Source: Larix sibirica
Lineage: Eukaryota > Streptophyta > Pinopsida > Pinales > Pinaceae
Reading direction: 5' to 3'
Length of the DNA: 20,469 nucleotides
Assembly: GCA_004151065.3 (NCBI GenBank)
Contig: NWUY0300026453.1
Span: forward strand, 20,552 to 41,020
Below the pieces are notes generated by a model, which saw only the letters and a list, made by a program, of their open reading frames with translations, had not been told where the DNA came from and ran no database searches. Each line of letters starts with the position of its first letter. The first letter of the stretch is position 1. Of the stretch, positions 1-9,829 are shown piece by piece. The position numbers and the translations under genes are program-made.

Positions 1-14
1 TGAACACTTCACTT

Positions 15-24
15 TATATATATA

Positions 25-57
<33 letters not shown>
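15..57. repeat. TA then GA microsatellite
   Basis: A TA-rich run (about 15-36) passes directly into an AG dinucleotide run (37-57). Confidence 0.9.
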
Positions 58-58
<1 letters not shown>

Positions 59-59
59 T

Positions 60-901
60 AACTTCACTTAATAGCTTGTGTTTTCACTTTAAAAAAATGT
101 ATGTCATGAAAATATCCACTAATTATAGTTTTGTAATCAAAATCTTATAATATCCATTTGACTAGTTTACCCGTCGGGGTGTTAATAACTTCAAGGGTTA
201 TAACTTTTCATTGTTGCCTTCATAAACCATAACCTTTAATGTAAAGTATTCAAGCACAGCCCAGCGTATGGATGGGGTGTATGGAACAGTGAACAGCAGA
301 GAAAAGTACAGGCGAATGCACGATGGCAGAAAAGTATGAAACAATGCATTGCAAAAAAGTACAGATGGCAAAAAAGCATAAACAGTGTATGGCGGCTGTG
401 ATTCCTCTATGTATGTCAGGCAGCTGTTCTCCAAGATCTATATCTGTTTTACTTGACAGAATTACTACCTGTGGACGAACAAGATAAGATTGCTAAGTGA
501 ATCTGCCAGGATGGCACTGTTGCAGCCGTTACATATATATATAATGGAAGGGGCATCGGATATTTTTCAGAGTGGTGGCTATGTGTGAAAGGGCACCTGT
601 TGAAGGAATTGTATGGACCCACTTTCAATTTCGGTAATAGATACCTATGATTTTTTAATTCCATGAGAACTCACACAGTTGTTATCTGCTACTACATCTC
701 TGGAGAACTAATTGTTTTTCTTTGTTTTCCTTAAACGTGATACCTCTCTGTTCAATTTTTTGTTCTGGTTTTTAAATGGCCAAAATCCCATGGTGGTCAA
801 AGACCCTGTTCAAAGAAACTCTGGAAAAATATGAATGTGGACAAACAGCTGGGTCAGACAAGGTCTGAAAATGATGTGGCCAAAGACCAGATCAGCACAA
901 A
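60..901 (-). mobile_element. Probable interior of copia-like element
   Basis: By orientation of the primer-binding site at 902-913, the sequence down to the window start should be element leader and gag, or an old internal deletion. No gag zinc knuckle, protease or integrase motif could be read. Minus-strand open frames at 198-434 and 449-664 have no recognisable domain. A short 42-bp duplication (322-405) lies inside. The identity is inferred only from the neighbouring LTR. Confidence 0.3.
322..405. repeat. 42-bp degenerate tandem duplication
   Basis: Two units begin GATGGC at 322 and 364 and share a run of GATGGCA, AAAAGTAT or AAAAGCAT, and AAACA followed by TG. They are diverged after the first 25 bases. 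Confidence 0.5.
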
Positions 902-913
902 GCTCTGATACCA
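902..913 (-). other. Copia-type primer-binding site (perfect)
   Basis: On the minus strand this reads TGGTATCAGAGC, the exact complement of the 3' end of plant initiator-Met tRNA used by Ty1/copia elements. Two bases separate it from an LTR-like CA end at 916-917. Element interior would run from 901 down to the window start. Confidence 0.7.
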
Positions 914-915
914 AA

Positions 916-1107
916 TGAAACGAACAAAATTCATTTCTCAATTATGAACAGTAATTCAATTGTTGAATATCCAATTTAAATAGGACAACAGGTCAAAATC
1001 CATAAGGATGAATATATAAATAGTGAATAAAAGATGAGATGATACAATGCCATGGGACAGTGTGCTTTAAATAAGCATTGACTGGTCACCATGGGTTAAT
1101 AGCAACA
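916..1107 (-). mobile_element. Copia-like LTR
   Basis: This is a candidate LTR of about 192 bp on the minus strand. It begins TGTTGCTATT near 1107 (or two bases higher) and ends GTTCGTTTCA next to a perfect primer-binding site. Inside are a TATA-like TATTTATATATTC (about 1008-1020) and AT-rich sequence near the end that would suit polyadenylation. The primer-side boundary is firm. The outer boundary is a guess from the TG start, because the second LTR would lie outside the window. Confidence 0.5.
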
Positions 1108-1164
1108 CATTTTCAATAGGTCGTGTCACTTCATTAAATGTGTCTTTTCATTATTTATTGTTGA

Positions 1165-1215
1165 TTTTTATTATTATTATTATTATTATTATTTATTAAA
1201 TTATTATTATTATAT
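1165..1215. repeat. TTA microsatellite
   Basis: An interrupted run of TTA/ATT triplets lies between the copia-like LTR and the truncated LINE. The remainder of 1108-1349 is AT-rich with nothing recognised. Confidence 0.9.
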
Positions 1216-1349
1216 CATTAATTGATGCTTATTTATATTTATTTGTCTATTACAAACACACCCTATTTAATGATGTAACTCAATTGCACAAGCCCTACAA
1301 GGAAAGACTGGAACAAGAAATACAATATATTACTCCAGTGCTATGACAT

Positions 1350-3118
1350 AAGAAAACTATATCGATCTCTTTTTCAAAGGGGAAGAGGTCGAGATCACTA
1401 GCACCTATACCTATGTGGGGGTTCAGTTCACAGGACCTCGTTTCAGCCTGCGACATGCTCTTCAACCCCGAGTTAATAAAGGATACAGCTCCTTAACCCT
1501 TTTAGAGAGAGTGCTTCAGACACCATTTTCAGGACATCTCATTCAAGATGTCTCTCATGGATACTCTCATCCAACCCACAATCCTCTATGGCTCTGAGGT
1601 TTGGGGGCCATGCCTACTTGATTGTGATTGGGCCTCATCAGAGAGAGTACATATCCCCCTCCTCTGTTGCGTCATCAAATGCAAACAGACAATACCTCAA
1701 TCTATCATGCTCGCAAAGTTTGGCGCTCTACCTTTTCGACTTAAGGCTATGTTCAGTCTAGTCACTCTATTACACAGTGTTTGGAGCTTTGCCGACACTG
1801 TGAAGGGGCATGATCAATACCCATACTTGGCCTATCTCTCTTTAGAGGCCATCGTCCCAGCCAGCCCTTCGGGTCGCTTTAGATGTTGGTTTGCGGGTGT
1901 TGCAGATCTTTTAGCTTCTGTCAGTATTGCGATGGACTGACTTCCTCCTTTTGGGTATTCCTTGAATGCACCTGGCTGCCTCTTACCTACTAGACAGGAG
2001 TTGAACAGAATCGCTAGAGATGACATTTATAGACAATTTGTGCAGGTCACTTGGACCAACCCTCTAGTGGGGTTACATCCCAAAATGGCCTTCTACACTA
2101 TGCACTTCTTGGATCTAACTGATGGTCTCATTGTTCGGTCCCCTTACACATTCTGTCATTGGGCACACGCTCTTTGTATTCATTTAGGCCAGTTCAGAGT
2201 AGGCTCTCACCGTCTCTGGGTAGAGATAGATCACCGGCTTGACCGACCGATCAGGATCTGCCAGGTATGTCACCTTCAAGAGGTTGAGAACGAGGAGCAC
2301 TTCATCTTTCAGTCCTATTTACTACAAGATCCACGAGCGGTTTAATTGTCTTTTCAGGGACCTTCTTCTCAGAGAGTTCAAGGCTTTGAATAGATTCTTC
2401 AAATAAAATCAAAGATGTCTAGCTTTGTACTTACAGGAGGCCCTTCGGCTTCACTCCTTCAGCCTTCTGTAACATTCTCTATCGAGACCAGGCTCCATTC
2501 AAAGCATCACCTCCTTTCCAATGCTTCCTCCCTCTAGAGGTACCAAGAGACTAGAAGATATTGGCACGGACCTTGATGCTCGATTAGGACACGATAGTCC
2601 ACCTCTACCTCTACCCAACACCAACGATGGGGACAGTCTCGGCCCCATCACAGCAAACAGACGACTTCTTCTAGGTTGCAGCATCAAGTACCCTCCTCCA
2701 AGCAACGGCGCACTACTCATTGCAGTTCCTCTTCTAGTTCTTCCTCCAAACAAAGCACTCTTTTGAGCTTCCTTCAATCAACCTCAGATGGTAGGAGAGA
2801 TATTCCTAATGCTTCCAGTGTTTCCAGTGCTTTTAGTAGCCCATGACAGTTCCACCATCACCTTTTTTACATCACAGTTCTTGGATCCACTCTCCTTCCT
2901 TGGATCAACTCTCTTCATATCTCTGCTTGTATATATCTTTCCTCGAGATCAACTCTTTATTTATAGATCTAGGGTTTGATTTAAGTTCTTCTTTTTATCT
3001 TTTTATAGAATCTACTTTTACACTCCCACTTTGTATTGATATCATGGTACTGCACAGTCCCATTGACCTACTTTTGTGGTCACTTGTTGGACATTAATAA
3101 AATTATCTTATCTTATCT
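1350..3118 (+). mobile_element. 5'-truncated LINE with TTATC tail
   Basis: This is the 3' part of a non-LTR retrotransposon. It holds the end of the reverse-transcriptase ORF, about 330 nt of 3' UTR, and a tail of AATAAAA followed by three TTATC units (3103-3117). Reading upstream in frame from the Val-Gly-Val-Gln-Phe motif meets a TAA near 1349, and no earlier domain is recognisable, so 5' truncation lies near there. That is the usual outcome of target-primed reverse transcription. I could not identify a convincing target-site duplication, so both ends are approximate to tens of bases. The protein style is the plant LINE type with a terminal zinc finger. Confidence 0.8.
1368..2766 (+). pseudogene. 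LINE reverse transcriptase C-terminal part, broken
   Basis: The frame starts near FFKGEEVEI and TYVGVQFTGPRFSLRHAL (to about 1510), then shifts by one base to CFRHHFQDISFKMSLMDTL. It runs on with the LINE signature ILYGSEVWGP and WASSERV, then KCKQTIPQSI, to about 2317. A single TGA at 1938-1940 interrupts the frame exactly where Arg is expected (MD-stop-LPPFGYSL), a likely CGA to TGA change. LLPTRQELNR and the zinc finger ICQVCH...NEEHFI follow, with the last Cys region altered. Near 2317 a second one-base shift leads to YYKIHERFNCLFRD, a TAA, then RCLALYLQEALRL. The Pro/Ser-rich tail PPSRGTKR lies at 2521-2766. Two frameshifts and two stops show that it is dead. Confidence 0.8.
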
Positions 3119-3558
3119 AATCACTCTCTGCTTGTTCATCACTGTGTAGAATTCAGAAACTGTATAAATTGACCTTCTGGAACAACCCTAATCAAACACC
3201 TTTTTGCCCCCATTTGCACCCCCAAAATATGTCAGGTATCCTCAGTATTATTTTAATCCTCACTACTGATCCTCCTGAATGCAATTGGTTGCATCTTTGC
3301 TTACAGCCAACACCTTGTACCCATGTGAATCCATTTATCTGTGCCTTCCTTGCAGTGTAACACTCAAAGTTACGATGCTAACACTTGACACAGAAACTAT
3401 GAACACAAATAAATTCAAGCCTCCTTGGAATTTGAGACAAAAAAACACAAGAAATTCAGAACTCAAAATTTGGTACATAGTTGACTCATCAGTTTGACTA
3501 GAGTTGCATATCTTTTAGTAATTGATATCCCAGATGCCATGTATGCCCTGCTGAGAGT

Positions 3559-3593
<35 letters not shown>

Positions 3594-4934
3594 TTGCAAC
3601 TCAGCTTCACTGGAACCCAAGATTTGGTACATAATTGACTCCTCAGTTTGACTACATTTCCATAATTCTTAGTGATTAATACACTCTAGTTTGCTAGTTA
3701 TGCCCAGTCGAGGGTAATACAAGTATACGTGTATCTCAAGAATTTACATGCATGTTGTATGTTGCAACTATGCTGAACAATGTCTTCAACTTCCTAATGG
3801 ATTAACTGTTTATTCAAAGTCTTAATAGATTGACTATTGGACCAACAATTCACTATTCTCTATATGCGTATCTGCTTATTAGCATAAAATTCCAATAGAG
3901 CCCATAAATAGTTCAAAACGTTAAGGTCGACACATATTTGCAATGACATCCAAGCACAGGATGTGTGTGAGCATTGCAAACAATAGCCAGGCAGTGTTAT
4001 AAAGAAAAAAACCATCACCAATTAATGAACAGCAGAAGATACTTGAAAAGTGACACACAACTTACAAGAGCCCATTATCTTAAGTAATGGCTTAGTTCTT
4101 CAATCCTCAACTGTGGGAAATTTACCTTGACATAGTATTAGATGTCAAATAAGACTACGATATTAAAACGATATATTTCATTTAACCATTCGCATTATCA
4201 TCAAGGAATCCCAATATATTTCCAACTAAGGAACTACTCATATAGGCAGCCAGAGCACCAAAAACCTAGACTCGTGCCTTTCTTTGAGTACTAGATCCCT
4301 CTCTTGAAATATAGATATTTTAAGTTTGCTACATTTCAATAGCAATGCAGTTTTACCACAACAATCACTTCATGTGTTAAAAGGACAATAACGTTTACTC
4401 CAGGACCCATGTGGAAAAGCCATTAGTCGTGAAATTATAATAAACAACATATAATGATCTTTATAGAAATTCTAGGCAAAACCCACTTCACTCACAGAAT
4501 CAACAAGATACCAATGATTTCTAAATATCTTGTAACATTTCTACTATCTAGTAATCTGTATGTTAAAAGATAGGCTAGACACTTGGTTGAATGCTTCAGT
4601 GACCAAAATCTAAGAGAGGTACCAAATAGCTTTTCTTCAACATTTACATGTGATTTAAAATATCTTGATTGTATATGATCAAAAGCTTTTAGTCACTTGA
4701 AGAAATCTAACTTGAACTTTTCACCGTTGTATAGCTAAAAACAATACACGCTTTAATAGTTGTAAATGTTACACCCATCTAATTTTTAAGAGCAAACATT
4801 GCAGTTCCATTTCTCTTATATAAATTTAATTTACTTTAGAAAGAAAATAGAAGCTTCTTAACCAGTACAGGTATAAAAACTAAATAAAATGTTCTGGAAG
4901 GAAAATTTGTCAAGATCAAATGTAATAAACTAAC
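3119..4934. other. AT-rich stretch, no gene; part likely intron of CPP1-like gene
   Basis: Downstream of the CPP1-like donor (4934) the minus strand should be intron. I looked for the next exon, which should encode roughly VALSLAACxYFLN and KTKSLGRA followed by a Gly-rich membrane segment, and saw no convincing match down to 3119. Small plus-strand frames at 3169-3497 are unremarkable. A duplicated block around a microsatellite lies at 3465-3700. Confidence 0.5.
3469..3700. repeat. 154-bp-offset direct repeat around a TG/TA microsatellite
   Basis: The segment TTTGGTACATA-TTGACTC-TCAGTTTGACTA occurs at about 3469 and again at about 3623, with weaker similarity continuing for about 90 bp after each. 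Between the copies lies a (TG)n(TA)n run at 3561-3593. Confidence 0.65.
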
Positions 4935-5317
4935 CTGGAATGCAGGTCCTCCTTCAGATGAATTCATTACACTCCATACACCAAATAGAACATAGAGGCA
5001 AGCTCTTCTGATAATCACCTCAGAAGGAGGAACCTCTACGAAATTAATCAAGCTTCTCACCCAAGGAGGTGATTCATCTACCTTCTTCTTCAATTTAGTT
5101 TTCAAATTAATTTTTGATCTTTTCCGCTCCCTGAAACTTTTCATTATTATTTTTTCAAAAGCAGCTTCTATTGACTCGACACTTCTCTCATGTCCAGCAT
5201 ATTGTTCTATGAGAAAATTTCTAGCTTCCTGAATTTCCTCCTCAGAAGCATAACGACTGACTCCAAGCCGCTTGTATGGATCCCATACATTGACACGAGG
5301 AAATACTGGAGGATGAC
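4935..5317 (-). CDS. CPP1-like plastid protein (DUF3353), internal exon
   Basis: One open exon of 383 nt lies between a tttgcag acceptor and a CAG/gttagt donor. It enters after one base of a codon and leaves in phase 0, giving 127 complete codons. The peptide begins [18 protein letters not shown]. Residues 12-63 form the J-like domain ([38 protein letters not shown]). A Lys/Arg-rich stretch at 64-79 follows, then SPPWV, and a hydrophobic segment at about 101-117 that should start the membrane region; it ends [10 protein letters not shown]. The J-like domain has no HPD motif, as is normal in this family. Known members include CPP1/CDF1, a plastid chaperone-like protein that holds protochlorophyllide oxidoreductase. 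This copy looks closer to the At2g20920-type paralogue, as recalled, so the partner is uncertain. The exon for the transit peptide and the exons for the remaining membrane segments were not found within the window. Confidence 0.85.
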
Positions 5318-5716
5318 CTGCAAAGAATTGGTACTTGTCAATAGAGCTCTATATATTAACAATAGTAGCAAACAAGAACCAGTGTCCCTCGAGTTGCAGA
5401 GTAAAATAGAACCAGGTCATATTGCATTTTGCCACATGATTTACCTAGATTACAAATGCCCAAAACAACAAAATGGGAAAGTTCTAAGAAGTAATAGCCA
5501 CTGAAAACGAGCATAAATGACAGACTAATAGGGATACCAATCTTCTAGACAATACAAATAACTAGTCGAATCTGTCAAGCATGATTTATGGAAATACTAG
5601 TGAGTGCACAAAAAGTAATTTTGCAATACTTTGCCTATGGCCATAGATTTGACAAGATCATGTTAGAGTGGTAAAACTGAAATATTATTTGAGTCATCTA
5701 TACATCTGTCACTTTA
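5318..5716. other. Upstream flank of the CPP1-like exon, no gene seen
   Basis: On the minus strand this should be intron before the exon that starts at 5317. The plus-strand frame at 5190-5504 overlaps the CPP1-like exon and shows no domain. No transit-peptide exon was recognised. Confidence 0.5.
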
Positions 5717-5943
5717 TGTTGGATATCCAACTAAATGTGACATTTAATTGTTATGGTTAGGGGTTAGGTGATTACACAACATTAACAACCTAGGCGGAGT
5801 ATAAATGTATAATGTAAGATATGATATATGGTGAAGAGATGTATAAATTGCAATGTTATTAATAAAAATATTTAAATATATCGCTCATTTTTCTCTCTCC
5901 ACTATGCATGATTCTGTAAATGTGTATGTCTTAATTTCCTACA
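5717..5943 (+). mobile_element. Copia-like LTR
   Basis: This candidate LTR of 227 bp starts TGTTGG and ends CCTACA, with a primer-binding site directly after it. It opens with a perfect 14-base palindrome, GTTGGATATCCAAC. A TATA-like GAGTATAAATG lies near 5799, and AATAAAAATA near 5860 could serve polyadenylation. No partner LTR was found. After about 130 bp of leader-like sequence the tail of the minus-strand LINE begins, so the element is cut short. Confidence 0.6.
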
Positions 5944-5955
5944 TGGTATCATAAC
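5944..5955 (+). other. Primer-binding site, diverged
   Basis: TGGTATCATAAC follows the LTR end with no spacer. The first eight bases match the initiator-Met tRNA complement TGGTATCAGAGC; the rest has drifted. Confidence 0.55.
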
Positions 5956-6094
5956 AAGACCCAGCTTGAGACTGTGATTGGAGAATAATTAACTTTCAGC
6001 ATCAATGTTCAGTGGTGTGAGATTAAGTGCATCCAAATCCATGTCTAACTTGAACCCACGAATTTACTGTGAAGGTATTTTATTTTATTTTTAA

Positions 6095-7021
6095 ATTGGG
6101 TCAGAGCATATTTACGTTCAAAATTTAAAACTTTAGAAAAATTAAAAAACATTACAAAGGGATTCAAGAAAATCAAAGAGGATTTTACAAAGAGAATCAA
6201 CAATGACACTATAGAAAGACCCAACAATGGCACATGTGAACCTGTATGACAAATGCAATCTGCAGATGGGAGGATATAGCTGAGGATCAGAGCACCATGC
6301 ATTTGCCCACATACAAAAGAGCAGTATAAATTATAATACTCATGCCCAGAAGAGAAACGACATGAAGGAGATGTCAAATAGCGATCAGAAACCGAGTTTG
6401 TCAATTGATCCAGAAAACACGCAGATAAGCACACAAGTACATAACACACAGAAGAAGAAATGCACATAAAAAACTCAAACTCAAAAACAGTTTTTTTAGC
6501 CTGATTTGTTTTATTTACAGAGGAAAAAAGCACAGCAGATATATGGGTTTTTGTGAGTAGATGCATCCAGACAGGAGCAAAAAATCTGCCTAGAAGAAAA
6601 ATGTATGCAATAGACAGAGAGCATAGATACTCTGTAATCTGTCCTCGAAAAATTGCAAGACAACTTCACATGGGTACTTAGCAGAGGTTAAAGAATGTGA
6701 GTTGTAGACGTACTCATTCCATTCATGTAATGTCCAACAGGATGTCACAAGCAAATGTGCCCTAGACAGACCAGAAAGTGCAGGCAGCAAACTAGTCCAT
6801 TTCCTGACGTATTTCCAGAAGCATTTCTTTTCTGTAGCAGAAGCAGCAAAACTTGCAGAATGGTTTGCCATATGCATAAAGAGAGCAACACTAGTAGTTA
6901 TGAACCCTAGAAATACATGAAAACTCTAAAAATAGATTTGTGAAAAATACATCTTAGATTCACACATATATATAAAAAAGGAAAAACAAAACCTGGAGGG
7001 TATACGTAATAGAAAATCATA
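6095..7021 (-). other. LINE 3' UTR
   Basis: This stretch lies between the end of ORF2 and the A-rich tail. It contains two long minus-strand open frames (6590-6877 and 6045-6566). Their translations are low in charge order, rich in Phe, Ser and Leu, and show no domain, so I read them as chance frames in U-rich 3' UTR. The last 100 nt, ending TTTTTAATTTTTC, then CTCTGACCCAATTT and the tail, look like the conserved LINE 3' end. Confidence 0.55.
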
Positions 7022-7024
7022 TCC

Positions 7025-8260
7025 TCTTACTCAGTGCTATTTTATCGGAAATAAAATCTGAGTAAGCAGGTGCATCTAATTCTTTAGCATCTTTAATCAG
7101 AAGATCGCTTTTGGCCAACAATTCCATATGTGCCTCTTGCCGCCAATTACAACAAATTGACTGACGTGAACCAATCTCATTAGCAAAGACATGTTTGCAC
7201 CTTAACCTCCAAATTGTGAACAGTGCAGTAATTCTTAGGCAATGCCAAATTCCTGTAAAAAAGCAAGAACTAAGTATCTGGAGTCACCAAAATGAGCAGC
7301 TCTCCAATGCACCTTTCCCTGAAGTAGAGCTGAATACTGATCCTCAATAGATTGCCAACAGTCCTTGGCGAGCATGAAAACCGAAAATATGTGCTTCACT
7401 GTCTTCAATTTGCCACACGCTAAGCACAGTCCATCTGTGAGTCCACTTTTCAGCAAGCAGGGCTAGGTTGGCAACCCCTCGTAGATGACCAACCATACAA
7501 TTACCTGCAATTTGTAAGGGAGGCAAAGGGACCATACATTGTGCAACCTATGAATCCACCTGTCCTCTGGATCGGAAGAACTCCAGCAAACATCGAGAAC
7601 AGGGGCCAAGACATGCATCTGGTTTAACAGAGTAGAGTTTTTTGGAATCCTATTCCTGGATCTTCTTACCAAACACCCACCCCCAATCTCTCCATAGGAG
7701 GGACCACATACCATCTTCAATTTAAACAAGTCCTCAAACAGAATCAGCCCAACAATATCTTTGACGACAAGCTTATCAGAAGAAAGGAGAGCGGCAGTCA
7801 GCTATGCACTGGTCCTAATGTTTCAAAATCCAGATTGAACACCACGGCCTGCGCCAAATCCCAACTTTTGACCTACTCCCAGACAAATTCTACTTTACTA
7901 GACTGGCAACGAACTTCTAGGCTGCTCAAATACTTTTGCAGCTGCTTGAACAAGAAATCCAAAACAAATGAGAAAACAAGATTATATCACAACCCAAAAG
8001 TGCCATGTACTTTAAGAACATGTTGCTCTGAATTAAACCTATGATGCAAAAAAACCTGTACGAGAGAAGAGGATTCAAGGCATATCACCACCCACATCGC
8101 AGCAAGAACGTTGCCTTGTGAGACAACATCAATAAGGCCCAAACACCACACCTCATTGGGCATGATACAAACATCCCAAGGAACAAAAGGAAGACCTCTC
8201 TCCCCACCATATTTAAAACACAAAAATGACCAAATAATATGTTCCAACTGTCTGAATTGA
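7025..8260 (-). pseudogene. LINE ORF2 C-terminal region with zinc finger, broken
   Basis: Reading down the minus strand, it shows LEHIIWSFLCFKYGGE, LVPW-like PFVPWDV, GLIDVVSQGNVLAAMWVV, CLESSSLVQV and VHGTFGL (8247-7987). A degraded span follows, then CLPYKLQVIVWLVIYEGLPT, and the terminal zinc finger GLCLACGKLKTVKHIF...AKDCW (7235-7456). The finger keeps C-x2-C, His and the last Cys, though one expected Cys in FSVFML is Phe. Past 7235 a frame change gives GIWHCLRITALFTIWRLRC, and reading continues in frame through HVFANEIG to IALSKRI and a TGA near 7022, probably the original end of ORF2. It is non-functional because of many shifts. Confidence 0.7.
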
Positions 8261-8263
8261 GTC

Positions 8264-9225
8264 TCACTGGGGAGGCAAGAGAAAACATAATAAATGTGAG
8301 AGGCTTAAAGAATTCTTGACACTACAATGAACAATCAGCTTGCCTGCCCAAGGAAGGTCTTTGAATTGCCAAAAATGAAGCTTGGATTGAAGCTTCAATA
8401 GACAACAAATCCCACATACCAAGAGCGCTGTTCCAAAAGGCGGGATTCCTAGATAGCGAAAATCACGCCTACCTGGATGCAATCCCATCATAAGGGAATC
8501 CACTGTAGAATCAAATGCCATCAAGGCCAACCAACCAAAAATCAGTCTTTCATTAACTAACCACTGCCCTTGAAATTGTACGAAGATGCCAAGGCATCCT
8601 CGTGTATTCTCCACCAACTCTTCATCCATCTGAAATTTGAACTGATAAGAGAGAATCATCTGCAAAGTGATCATTAGCCATCAGGAAGAGAATACCCATG
8701 ATCCATCCCTAAACCCTAGCAGCCTCTAATAAATAGGCCAAATCATCAGCTGCCAAAAGATAGAGAGAAGGAGCAAGGGGTAGACTTGCGTAATCGAAGG
8801 ATGAAGGGATATGCAAATCAAGAGAGAACTATTCACCGAAACAAAAGCATAAAAATAGAGACAAGCAAGGGGTAGCCTTGCCTAATCAAACAATGAAGGG
8901 AGATGTGAAGCGAGAGACAACTATTCACCAAAACAAAAGCATAGATATTGGCAGAAAGTGTGTTTCACCATGGCAACACATCTAGACCCAAATCTGAGAC
9001 AACGCAACATCTATGTGATGAAGGACCAGTCAACTTGATAATAACGTTTTGTCAAAGTCAATTTTGAGGAACAAGGATTGTTGATTTGTCTCCCTAGCCC
9101 ATTCCATTACCTCCCATGCCGATATCATCATATGCAATATAAACCTACCTTTCACAAACCCTATTTGTTCTCGTCTCTCAAGGTCACTCTAAGAATGTGA
9201 GAAGACCAACTCCCCTTTTCAAAAT
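8264..9225 (-). pseudogene. LINE reverse transcriptase core, broken
   Basis: Reverse-transcriptase blocks are readable in order on the minus strand: GLVKGRFIL and SAWEVMEWARETNQQSLFL, then motif A LKIDFDK near 9046-9069, motif B RQGYPL at 8863-8886 (with a diverged second copy at 8771-8794), YLLAADDLAYLLEAAR, and motif C FADD at 8655-8666 followed by SLLSVQISD. From 8640 to 8264 it continues FRYLGIPPFG, LQSKLHFWQFKDLPWAGKL and SHL. The motif A and C aspartates are intact, but stops occur within AAR(V)-stop-GW and ISDG-stop, and the frame shifts repeatedly. The normal linker of about 200 residues between endonuclease and reverse transcriptase is missing at about 9225-9240. Confidence 0.8.
8771..8942. 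repeat. 92-bp-period duplication inside the LINE reverse transcriptase
   Basis: Two copies of about 80 bp (8771-8850 and 8863-8942) are roughly 84 percent identical by eye and begin about 92 bp apart, with 12 bp between them. Both cover the region encoding reverse-transcriptase motif B and the residues just before it. The period is not a multiple of three, so the duplication itself breaks the frame. Confidence 0.75.
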
Positions 9226-9239
9226 CTTATACAAAAAAA

Positions 9240-9690
9240 CTAAGAAGAGCGATGGACCTCCATGTCACCACTCCATTCAATGATCTTAAAATCAACACCT
9301 ATAACCGACTCAACATCCGAGAGAGAAGAGGCTATCCAATCCCAAAGTGTACACCTTTCGATGTATGCAATAGGAGTGTAGACAAAACAAATCCCAAAAA
9401 CATATCTTGTATCATCAATGTGATCCACACACATGTTATTAAGGTCCACACCCTAATCAACGACAAAACTCTTAGGGAAATGGCAAGAACCACACCCCCA
9501 CTCCCTTGGGAATGCTCCATTGCAAAAAGGGCCCATTCCAGCAATAAATCATTCTACATATTAATTCAAAGTCAACTAACTTCCCCTCTTGTACAAAGAC
9601 CACATGAAATTTGGACTTCTTCAACATACCTCTGACAAGCTGCTTACAACTAGGGAGTGTTGTCCCTCTCACATTCCATGACAAAAGAGA
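9240..9690 (-). pseudogene. LINE APE-type endonuclease remnant
   Basis: The APE-like endonuclease of a LINE nicks target DNA to prime insertion. The segment opens LSWNVRGTTLPSCKQLVRG, where the Asn of WNVRG is a metal ligand, and continues KKSKFHVVFVQEGKL with the catalytic Glu in QEG. After shifts of frame it reads GVVLAISLRVLSLI, then YVFGICFVYTPIAYIERC and LWDWIASSLSDVES. The motif that should be GGDFN reads GVDFK, so the catalytic Asn is lost as well as a Gly. It stops at HRSS near 9240. Three separate frames are needed to read it, which together with the motif changes makes it inactive. Confidence 0.75.
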
Positions 9691-9829
9691 GCTTCATTCC
9701 AGGATCAACCCCATGCCAAATATACTAAATCTATTACTCGAACAAAATCACCCAAGATGAAATCCCTTCAATTACGAGAACTAGAGTTATGTCCTTGTAA
9801 GATTTAGGTCGAAAACTGGGGCTCACATC

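Noticed and set aside
4210-4300. Minus-strand reading FGALAAYM and SSSLVG, which resembles the Gly-rich membrane segment expected in the next CPP1-like exon
   Set aside because: It needs a frameshift, contains stops, has wrong spacing to the KTKSLG-like part and no clear splice sites; probably coincidence.
6045-6566. Minus-strand open frame of 173 codons, the longest in the window
   Set aside because: It lies in the U-rich 3' UTR of the LINE and runs through its A-rich tail; the composition is typical of translated noncoding DNA.
9252-9635. Plus-strand open frame of 127 codons
   Set aside because: It is the antisense shadow of the LINE endonuclease on the minus strand.
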